Shown here piece after piece: positions 1-4,713 of a stretch of DNA of 5,480 nt. A model generated the notes under the pieces. That model saw only the letters and a program-made list of their open reading frames with translations. It was not told the DNA's origin and did not search any database. The stretch is taken from positions 1-5,480 of the forward strand of contig JAGYNF010000114.1 of assembly GCA_018400215.1 (NCBI GenBank). The letters run 5' to 3'. Source of the stretch: Cyanobium sp. M55B138 (lineage in GTDB: Bacteria; Cyanobacteriota; Cyanobacteriia; PCC-6307; Cyanobiaceae). A program made the translations under genes and the position numbers. The stretch's first letter is position 1. Each line of letters begins with the position of its first letter.

Positions 1-310
1 TGTCCGGCTGCAGGGCCGTCACCAGCAGGCTGAGGGTCTCGCTGCGGCTGAGGTTGGTCTGCACCTGACTCTGCAGACTCGTCACCAGGTCGGGCAGCGA
101 CAGCTGCCCCTGGCGCACGGTTCGGGCGATCTGCTGCAGCAACAGGGCGTCACAGCTGTCGCCGAGCTGCTCCAGGGCGACGCTCAGCTCGACGTGCGGC
201 TCCGAGCGCACGAGCCGGTAGCGCTGCTGTCCGTCAAACCAGCGGCCGATGGCAGCCTGAAGGTCGGAATCGCGAATCAGGGAAACGACGGTGAGGGCCG
301 AATCAGGCAT
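1..310 (-). CDS. kaiA: KaiA, circadian clock protein, N-terminal pseudo-receiver part (3' end outside window)
   Basis: The minus strand is open from an ATG at 310 to the window edge, giving 103 residues beginning MPDSALTVVSLIRDSDLQ. The fragment has the alternating hydrophobic strand/helix pattern of a receiver-like fold. It aligns by eye with the KaiA pseudo-receiver: RYRL near residue 30, DALLL near 53-57, and LPDLV near 72-76, matching the RYQL, DCLIL and VPAIV positions of the Synechococcus elongatus protein as I recall it. KaiA stimulates KaiC autophosphorylation in the cytoplasmic clock; its C-terminal KaiC-binding domain lies beyond the edge. The place is right, because in marine Synechococcus kaiA is divergent from rplU and followed by kaiB and kaiC. 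The pseudo-receiver is poorly conserved, so neighbourhood carries much of the weight. The start is the most plausible ATG but has no Shine-Dalgarno sequence. A generic response-regulator-like protein is the alternative. Confidence 0.8.
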   Translation of the reverse strand, partial: MPDSALTVVSLIRDSDLQAAIGRWFDGQQRYRLVRSEPHVELSVALEQLGDSCDALLLQQIARTVRQGQLSLPDLVTSLQSQVQTNLSRSETLSLLVTALQPD

Positions 311-355
311 GGAGGGCCGCAGGCGACGGCAGTCCCGTCGAGGCTGGGGCCACTG

Positions 356-385
356 TTGACGAAAGGAGGGATCAACCGCGAGAAT
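356..385 (+). promoter_or_regulatory. Candidate sigma-70-type promoter for rplU-rpmA
   Basis: TTGACG at 356-361 matches five of six bases of the -35 consensus. After an 18-base spacer, GAGAAT at 380-385 matches four of six bases of the -10 consensus. Use of this site would give an rplU leader of roughly 210 bases. The match is modest and could arise by chance in 292 bases, so this is only a candidate. Confidence 0.25.
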
Positions 386-443
386 TGATGATTGTCTTCC
401 AAAACGTGCGCCAGGCCCCAATGGTTTGGACGTGAAGCTCCGG

Positions 444-455
444 TGATCCGGATCA
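444..455. repeat. Perfect 12-bp palindrome TGATCCGGATCA, possible operator
   Basis: The 12 bases read identically on both strands. They are overlapped by a second dyad, GGTGA at 442-446 and TCACC at 459-463. The site lies 134 bases from the kaiA start and 148 bases from the rplU start, close to the middle of the divergent region, where a symmetric DNA-binding protein could affect both genes. No regulator recognising this sequence is known to me. The symmetry is seen directly; the operator role is inference. Confidence 0.35.
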
Positions 456-602
456 GTGTCACCAGGATGGGATTTCGTTGCCAGGCTTCACTGCCGGTCG
501 GAATTTCTAAACAGTGCGGCCCCCTCCCCGCATGCCTGAAGGCCCTGCCCCTCTCCCCACCGCGGCAGCACGTGCAATCCAGCCTGGCCACGCCCCGTCT
601 CC

Positions 603-1013
603 ATGACCCAGACCCCAGCACCGATCGCAGCTGCGACCCCAGCAGCGACCCCCAGCCCCGCCGCCGCCAGTGGTCAGCCGGGCCCCTACGCCATCGTGGA
701 AGCCTCAGGTCAGCAGTTCTGGCTGCAGCCCAATCGGTACTACGACCTCGACCGGATCGCCGCGGACGTCGACAGCACCGTGACCTTGGAGAACGTTCTC
801 CTCGTCAATGACGGCAAGGCTGCAACCCTGGGCCAACCCTTCGTGGCCGGTGCCACGGTGGAGCTCAAGGTGATGGCCCATCGCCGCGGCCCGAAGCTGA
901 TCGTCTACAAGATGCAGCCCAAGAAGAAAACCCGTCGCAAGAACGGTCACCGTCAGGAGCTCACCCGGGTGATGGTTCAATCCATCACCGTTGGCGGCAA
1001 GGCCCTGGCCTGA
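603..1013 (+). CDS. rplU: 50S ribosomal protein L21
   Basis: This encodes a 136-residue bL21, a large-subunit protein that binds 23S rRNA. The conserved body begins at [14 protein letters not shown] (residues 29-42), the counterpart of the YAIVE-GGKQ start of typical bL21. It continues through LENVLLV (62-68), [13 protein letters not shown] (86-98) and the basic stretch [12 protein letters not shown] (107-118), which together are diagnostic. The first 27 or so residues are an Ala/Pro/Thr-rich extension that the core family of about 103 residues lacks; I recall similar extensions in marine picocyanobacterial L21. The ATG at 603 is the only in-frame ATG before the core. It has no Shine-Dalgarno sequence and follows a C/T-rich leader. 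rpmA begins 37 bases after the stop, and the pair is the usual rplU-rpmA operon. Confidence 0.97.
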   Translation: MTQTPAPIAAATPAATPSPAAASGQPGPYAIVEASGQQFWLQPNRYYDLDRIAADVDSTVTLENVLLVNDGKAATLGQPFVAGATVELKVMAHRRGPKLIVYKMQPKKKTRRKNGHRQELTRVMVQSITVGGKALA

Positions 1014-1050
1014 GCTTCACCCCGCGTCCCCTCTCCCCCTTCCTCCCCCC
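1014..1050 (+). promoter_or_regulatory. Pyrimidine-rich rplU-rpmA spacer without Shine-Dalgarno
   Basis: The 37 bases between the rplU stop and the rpmA ATG are almost entirely C and T, ending in CCTCCCCCC directly before the start codon. No purine-rich ribosome-binding site exists. The 11-mer CCCCTCTCCCC at 1028-1038 is repeated at 548-558 in the rplU leader. Translation of rpmA presumably depends on coupling to rplU or on start recognition independent of Shine-Dalgarno pairing, which is inference. Confidence 0.45.
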
Positions 1051-1314
1051 ATGGCACATAAGAAAGGCACGGGTTCCACCCGCAACGGCCGCGATTCCAA
1101 CTCCAAGCGTCTCGGCGTCAAGGCCTACGGCGGCGAATCCGTCTCCGCTGGTTCCATCCTGATTCGCCAGCGCGGCACCTCCGTGCTGCCGGGGATCAAC
1201 GTGGGCCGGGGTTCCGATGACACCCTGTTCGCCCTGGTGGATGGCGTGGTGAACTTCGAAAGCATCAAGCGCGGCCTGCGCAATCGCAAGCGCATCAACG
1301 TGGCGCTCGGCTGA
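1051..1314 (+). CDS. rpmA: 50S ribosomal protein L27
   Basis: This encodes an 87-residue bL27, whose flexible N-terminus reaches the peptidyl-transferase centre and helps position tRNA. The start [20 protein letters not shown] (residues 1-20) is the family signature, followed by LGVKAYGGE (21-29), [10 protein letters not shown] (35-44) and [16 protein letters not shown] (47-62). The frame is open further upstream into rplU, but ATG 1051 gives the standard mature N-terminus, so the longer form is rejected. The protein lacks the cleavable N-terminal extension that Firmicutes L27 carries. It is the last gene of the operon and is followed 29 bases later by an intrinsic terminator. Confidence 0.98.
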   Translation: MAHKKGTGSTRNGRDSNSKRLGVKAYGGESVSAGSILIRQRGTSVLPGINVGRGSDDTLFALVDGVVNFESIKRGLRNRKRINVALG

Positions 1315-1343
1315 AGAGCTCAGGAAGCACATCGCTCCTGCTG

Positions 1344-1370
1344 GCCGGCGGTCCCCCCGCCGGCTTTTTT
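1344..1370 (+). terminator. Intrinsic terminator of rplU-rpmA
   Basis: GCCGGCGG (1344-1351) pairs perfectly with CCGCCGGC (1357-1364) across a five-base loop TCCCC. Six T residues (1365-1370) follow at once. This is a textbook Rho-independent terminator for plus-strand transcription. It ends 7 bases before the stop codon of the convergent methyltransferase gene. There is no A-run on its left side, so it should not work well for the minus strand. Confidence 0.93.
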
Positions 1371-1377
1371 GTGCCCT

Positions 1378-2163
1378 TCAGCGTGGGGGCATCAACCGGT
1401 AGGCCCTGGTGGTGATCAGCAAGGGATGGAACTCCTCCAGAAAGCGGCGCTGCAGGGTGCGAAAAAAGGCTTCGATCAACGCCGGATCATCGAGGTGAAA
1501 GGGGTATTCCCCCTGGGCACCCTTGAAGAAATACCAGTTGAGCAGGGCGGTCGCCCCCGCCGCCAGCCGGCTGGCAAACACCTCCAGCTGGGCGGCGGGA
1601 TCGGGCAGATGCTCCAGCACATCCAGGCAGACCAGCGTGTCAAAAGTGGCGGGCAGGGCCGGATCGTCGAGGCAGCGGAAGCACGCCAGCTTCTGCTCCA
1701 GACCCAGCTGGGCGGCCCGGGCGGTGACGAAGGCGCGATTGTGGGGATTGAGATCCACAAACCACACCCGCTCCACCTCTGGCAGGGCGGCCGCGGCCAG
1801 GGCATGACTGCCGATGCCACCGCCGAAGTCGAGCACGTGGCCGCGGGCGAAGCGCTGCTGCAGGCGCAGGGTGTCGGCGATGTAGTCGGCGCTGCCCAGG
1901 TGCCAGGCGGCCAGCTCCAGCAGGTGGCCGGTGCCCACGGTCTCCTCGTAAAAGCGATCGGCCTGGGCCAGGTCGAAGGCGCCGGGATGCAGGGCGGCCA
2001 GGGCTGCCGTACTGCTTGGCAGGCGCAGCTCCAGCTCCGCCGCGCTGAGCTGCAGAAAGCCGGCCAGTTGGTGGCGCAGGTTGAAGCCATCGGCCAGGAA
2101 GTGCTCCACCCCCAGGGGCTCGCTCCATGCCGTGGCGGGATTGCGTCCCACTGCTGCAGCCAT
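1378..2163 (-). CDS. Class I SAM-dependent methyltransferase, substrate unknown
   Basis: This encodes 261 residues. The first 100 or so form a mostly helical, uncharacterised segment. A Rossmann-type methyltransferase domain follows: motif I VLDFGGGIG (110-118) for S-adenosylmethionine binding, the acidic end of strand 2 in VWFVDLNP (133-140), and FDTLVCLDVLEHLPDP (174-189), the motif IV region common to Methyltransf_11/25-type enzymes. A tail with WYFFKG (210-215) and FHLDDP (222-227) ends the protein. No membrane segment or signal peptide is visible, so it is probably cytosolic. The substrate cannot be read from the sequence. The gene starts 39 bases downstream of the transporter gene on the same strand and is probably co-transcribed with it. 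ATG 2163 is the chosen start; no clear Shine-Dalgarno sequence precedes it. The gene converges on rpmA, and no terminator is seen on its own strand. Confidence 0.88.
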   Translation of the reverse strand: MAAAVGRNPATAWSEPLGVEHFLADGFNLRHQLAGFLQLSAAELELRLPSSTAALAALHPGAFDLAQADRFYEETVGTGHLLELAAWHLGSADYIADTLRLQQRFARGHVLDFGGGIGSHALAAAALPEVERVWFVDLNPHNRAFVTARAAQLGLEQKLACFRCLDDPALPATFDTLVCLDVLEHLPDPAAQLEVFASRLAAGATALLNWYFFKGAQGEYPFHLDDPALIEAFFRTLQRRFLEEFHPLLITTRAYRLMPPR

Positions 2164-2171
2164 CCCGGCGT

Positions 2172-2184
2172 CCCCGGATCGGGG
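2172..2184 (-). other. Small hairpin in the transporter-methyltransferase spacer
   Basis: On the minus strand CCCCG and CGGGG pair across a three-base loop, 8 bases before the methyltransferase ATG. The five-bp G/C stem could influence ribosome access to the second gene of the unit. It has no T-run and is not a terminator. The stem is visible; any role is inference. Confidence 0.3.
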
Positions 2185-2202
2185 TGAATCTCTGCTGCCA
2201 AC

Positions 2203-2907
2203 CTACGGGGCCAACTCAGCGCCCTCCTGCGGCACCGCCAACCAGCGCCGGAGCCAGGCCACCAGCAGGTAGAAGGGCAGGGTGTCGAGCAGGGCCGCCA
2301 GGGCCTTGAACAGATAGCCGCTGGCAATGAAACTGGCCAGCTGGGGGAGCACCGGCGCATCGGCACGCACCGGCAGCACATGGCTGGCGTAGTGGCTGAT
2401 CAACACCACGGCGCTGGTGTCCACCAGCTGACTGACCAGGGTGGAGCCGTTGTTGCGCAGCCACAGGGCCTTGCCGCCGCTGCGGCGCTTCCAAAAGTGA
2501 AAGAGCCGCACATCGGTGAACTGGGCCACCAGATAGGCCACCATCGAGGCGCCCACAGCCCCAAAGGCCAAACGCTGCACGTCGAAGAAGGTGGCTTCCT
2601 CGGCTCCGGCCAGCCCCGGCAACACGCCCCCCAGCCAGAGAATCAGCACGATCCAACCGTTGAGCAGCAGCCCCACCCACACCAGCTGGGAGGCCTTCTG
2701 CTCCCCCCAGATCTCACTGATCAGGTCGGTGCAGAGAAAGGTCACCGGGTAGGGCAGGGCCCCCACCGCCACCACGATCGGCCAGGAACCGACCATGCCC
2801 AACTGCAGGAAGCGGGTGAGCCCGAGGATATTGAGCATGCCCATCGTGCCCAGAAACAGGCCCGCCAGCACCAGGAACGCCAGGTCACGGCGCTGTTGCA
2901 GGGTCAT
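2203..2907 (-). CDS. yhhQ: Queuosine precursor transporter family membrane protein (YhhQ/Vut_1)
   Basis: This encodes 234 residues with about six hydrophobic segments (roughly 8-30, 36-58, 74-97, 110-130, 154-178, 188-220), as expected for an inner-membrane protein of the VUT/YhhQ family. Family landmarks are YPVTFLCTDLISEIWGEQKA (53-72), with the conserved acidic D-x(3)-E-x-(Y/W)-G core, and LRNNGSTLVSQLVDT (150-164), with the conserved Ser-Gln-x(2)-Asp. E. coli YhhQ imports queuosine precursors (preQ0/preQ1) used to modify the wobble guanine of certain tRNAs; the substrate here is inferred from family only. The frame is open far upstream, antisense to truB and yebC, but family similarity begins at ATG 2907 (MTLQQRRDLAFL), which fixes the start. 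It is the first gene of a unit with the methyltransferase and is divergent from truB. Confidence 0.88.
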   Translation of the reverse strand: MTLQQRRDLAFLVLAGLFLGTMGMLNILGLTRFLQLGMVGSWPIVVAVGALPYPVTFLCTDLISEIWGEQKASQLVWVGLLLNGWIVLILWLGGVLPGLAGAEEATFFDVQRLAFGAVGASMVAYLVAQFTDVRLFHFWKRRSGGKALWLRNNGSTLVSQLVDTSAVVLISHYASHVLPVRADAPVLPQLASFIASGYLFKALAALLDTLPFYLLVAWLRRWLAVPQEGAELAP

Positions 2908-2949
2908 CGCGGGCCAACGTGGGACGCTGCAAGCCTGACGGTTGCTTCC
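2908..2949. promoter_or_regulatory. 42-bp divergent yhhQ/truB intergenic region
   Basis: Only 42 bases separate the two divergent start codons, so promoters for both genes must overlap here or extend into the opposite coding region. I find no good -10/-35 pair. An imperfect dyad, GCAA-g-CC (2929-2935) against GGTTGC (2940-2945) around TGAC, could be an operator or a structure in the truB leader. Neither gene has a recognisable Shine-Dalgarno sequence. The promoter role follows from orientation, not from a motif. Confidence 0.45.
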
Positions 2950-3843
2950 ATGGCTGACCAGCCCTGCGGCTTTCTGGTGCTCGACAAACCAGCCGGTCTC
3001 ACCTCCCACACCTGCGTGGGGCGGGTGCGGCGGGCCTATGGGCTGAAACGCGTGGGCCATGGCGGCACGCTGGACCCAGCGGTCACCGGCGTGCTGCCCA
3101 TCGCCCTGGGGGCCGCCACCCGGTTGCTGCCCTACCTGAGCGGCGACAAGGCCTACCAGGGCACCGTGCAGCTGGGCCTCACCACCAGCACCGATGACCT
3201 GGAGGGGGAGGTGCTCAGCCGCGGCCCCGTGCCAGCCCTGGGGGAAGCGGCGCTGGAGGCCGCCCTGGCCCGATTCCGCGGGGCGATCGAACAGGTGCCG
3301 CCCCAGGTGTCGGCGGTGCACGTGGATGGCCAGCGGGCCTACGCCCGGGTGCGGCGCGGCGAACGCCTGGAGCTGGCGGCCCGACCGGTGACCCTGCACA
3401 GCCTGGAGCTGCTGGGCTGGGATCCGGGCACGGGCCAGCTGGAGCTGGCGCTGCGCTGCTCGGCCGGCACCTATGTGCGGGCCCTGGCCCGCGACCTGGG
3501 GGCAGCCCTGGGGTGTGGTGGGGCCCTGGCCCGGCTGCGCCGCACCGAGGCCCTGGGCTTCTCTCTGGAGCAGGCCATGCCCCTCGAGGCCCTGGAGGCC
3601 GGCGCGCCGCCGGCTCTGCTCGATCCCCTGCTGCCCCTGGCCGGGCTGGCCCAACACCGGCTCACCGCCGCGGAGCAGGACGGCTGGCGCTGTGGCCGTG
3701 CCCCCGCCCTGCCGGCTCACCTGGCCGGGCTGGCCGCCGACATGCCGGTGGTGGTGCTCGATCCAGATGGCAACCTGGCGGGCATGGCGCGCAGCGGCGA
3801 GGGCCTGCTGCAGCCCAAGCTGGTGCTCGACGCCGCCGGCTGA
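2950..3843 (+). CDS. truB: tRNA pseudouridine(55) synthase TruB
   Basis: This encodes 297 residues. TruB converts U55 in the T-loop of tRNAs to pseudouridine and also acts as a tRNA folding chaperone. Visible signatures are GFLVLDKPAGLTSH (7-20), GHGGTLDPAVTGVL (36-49) with the catalytic aspartate at 42, KAYQGTVQLGLTTSTDDLEG (67-86), the substrate-loop region QVPPQVSAVHVDGQRAYARVRRGE (115-138), and RCSAGTYVRALARDLG (169-184) followed by an LRRTE motif. A shorter C-terminal domain of about 65 residues ends the protein, consistent with bacterial TruB. The open frame continues about 190 codons upstream, but that part is antisense to yhhQ; ATG 2950 places the conserved N-terminus correctly. yebC follows 60 bases downstream on the same strand, so the two may share a transcript. 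Confidence 0.97.
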   Translation: MADQPCGFLVLDKPAGLTSHTCVGRVRRAYGLKRVGHGGTLDPAVTGVLPIALGAATRLLPYLSGDKAYQGTVQLGLTTSTDDLEGEVLSRGPVPALGEAALEAALARFRGAIEQVPPQVSAVHVDGQRAYARVRRGERLELAARPVTLHSLELLGWDPGTGQLELALRCSAGTYVRALARDLGAALGCGGALARLRRTEALGFSLEQAMPLEALEAGAPPALLDPLLPLAGLAQHRLTAAEQDGWRCGRAPALPAHLAGLAADMPVVVLDPDGNLAGMARSGEGLLQPKLVLDAAG

Positions 3844-3862
3844 CCTGGCCAGCCCGGCGGCG
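3831..3862 (+). other. Strong hairpin over the truB stop codon
   Basis: CGCCGCCGGCTG (3831-3842) pairs with 3850-3862 over 12 base pairs with one bulged C (3853) and a seven-base loop. It includes most of the TGA stop codon. A T-rich stretch TTTTCTTT occurs only at 3886-3893, 23 bases beyond the stem, so this is not a standard intrinsic terminator. It could pause polymerase, protect truB mRNA from 3' exonucleases or set the truB:yebC ratio. The pairing is seen; the roles are inference. Confidence 0.5.
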
Positions 3863-3903
3863 GTCGCGCCCGAAATCCCCTGCTGTTTTCTTTCGCACAT
3901 CCG

Positions 3904-4707
3904 ATGGCCGGCCACAGCAAGTGGGCCCAGATCAAACGCACCAAGGCGGTGGTCGACGCCAAGCGCGGTGCCCTGTTCACCCGCCTGGGGCGGGAAATCA
4001 GCGTGGCGGCCCGATCGGGCCCCGATCCAGCTGGCAATTTCCAGCTGCGCACCGCCATCGAAAAGGCCAGGGCGGCGGGGGTTCCCAACGCCAACATCGA
4101 GCGGGCCATCGCCAAGGGATCCGGCCAGGGCGGCGCCGATGCCGACAGCTTCGAGGCCGTGCGCTACGAGGGCTACGGCCCCGGTGGGGTGGCGGTGTTG
4201 ATCGAGGCCTTCACCGACAACCGCAACCGCACCGCCGCCGACCTGCGCCTGGCCTTCAACAAGCACGGCGGCAACCTGGGCGAGACCGGCTGCGTGGGCT
4301 ACCTGTTTGAACAGCGCAGCGTGGTGCGGCTGGCGGCTGGGCCCGAGGAGGCCATCGCCGAGGAGCCGCTGCTGGAGGCGTTGCTGGCCCTTGACGAGGG
4401 GGGCGGGCCGGCGGTGCTGGGCTATGAGCTGCTGGCCAGCGATGCCGATGGCGGCCCCGCCGCCGAGGTGTTCGCCGCCTTCGCCGACCTGGAGGCGCTG
4501 CAGGATGGCTTGCGACGCCACGGGCAGGCCGTGGTGAGCTGGGAGCACCGCTGGATCCCCCAGACCGGCTGCCCCCTCAGCGACCCCGATGGCCTGCGCC
4601 GCTGTCTGCGCCTGCTCGATGCCCTCGACGACCTCGACGACGTGCGCAGCGTGACCGCCAACCTGGAGGCCGATGGGGAGCTGATGGAGGCGGTGCTGGC
4701 GGTGTGA
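3904..4707 (+). CDS. yebC: YebC/PmpR/TACO1 family regulatory protein
   Basis: This encodes 267 residues. The family signature is complete: [20 protein letters not shown] (1-20), [12 protein letters not shown] (21-32), YEGYGPGG (88-95), [12 protein letters not shown] (99-110), [19 protein letters not shown] (118-136) and the C-terminal [19 protein letters not shown] (237-255). YebC proteins are cytoplasmic. They have been described as DNA-binding regulators (PmpR of Pseudomonas) and, more recently, as translation factors relieving stalls at proline stretches (mitochondrial TACO1 and bacterial relatives). Which role applies here cannot be told. It is about 20 residues longer than the E. coli protein, partly from an acidic, glycine-rich segment near 157-190. 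The start is fixed by the invariant MAGHSKW. No Shine-Dalgarno sequence precedes it; the leader is T-rich. It lies downstream of truB and converges on nagB with a 6-base gap. Confidence 0.96.
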   Translation: MAGHSKWAQIKRTKAVVDAKRGALFTRLGREISVAARSGPDPAGNFQLRTAIEKARAAGVPNANIERAIAKGSGQGGADADSFEAVRYEGYGPGGVAVLIEAFTDNRNRTAADLRLAFNKHGGNLGETGCVGYLFEQRSVVRLAAGPEEAIAEEPLLEALLALDEGGGPAVLGYELLASDADGGPAAEVFAAFADLEALQDGLRRHGQAVVSWEHRWIPQTGCPLSDPDGLRRCLRLLDALDDLDDVRSVTANLEADGELMEAVLAV

Positions 4708-4713
4708 ACCCCA

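Larger units (their letters stand above)
311..602. promoter_or_regulatory. Divergent kaiA-rplU regulatory region
   Basis: These 292 bases separate the kaiA and rplU start codons and must hold promoters for both directions. I see no convincing gene here: the reading frames that cross it have no recognisable protein similarity and run on as shadows into kaiA or rplU. The content is a weak plus-strand promoter candidate (356-385), a strong Shine-Dalgarno-like sequence (362-370), a perfect palindrome (444-455) and, from about 520, a C/T-rich leader before rplU. A TCTAAA at 506-511 could be a nearer -10 element for rplU, but it has no -35 partner at a normal distance. No good -10/-35 pair was found for kaiA on the minus strand. 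The promoter assignment is inferred from gene orientation. Confidence 0.75.

Noticed and set aside
277..621. Minus-strand 114-codon frame across the kaiA-rplU region
   Set aside because: It overlaps the kaiA start out of frame and the rplU start in antisense, has unusual composition and shows no recognisable motif.
392..811. Plus-strand 139-codon frame with a TTG start overlapping rplU
   Set aside because: It is a shadow in a second frame of rplU, Arg/Ser/Pro-rich and without family features.
991..1050. Longer L27 start giving 20 extra residues
   Set aside because: The extra part lies over the rplU end and the C/T spacer. MAHKKG at 1051 is the conserved family N-terminus.
1369..2187. A 272-codon plus-strand frame opposite the methyltransferase
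   Set aside because: It is Gln/Gly-rich with no family features. The minus-strand frame carries methyltransferase motifs, and the plus frame starts in the T-run of the rpmA terminator.
2203..4548. A 781-codon open frame on the minus strand suggesting a giant fusion protein
   Set aside because: Only the last 234 codons resemble a protein family (YhhQ). The rest is antisense to truB and yebC and is open because GC-rich codons leave few stops.
1378..4707. A mobile island between rpmA and truB
   Set aside because: No transposase, integrase, flanking repeats or change in composition is visible; the genes look like ordinary chromosomal genes.
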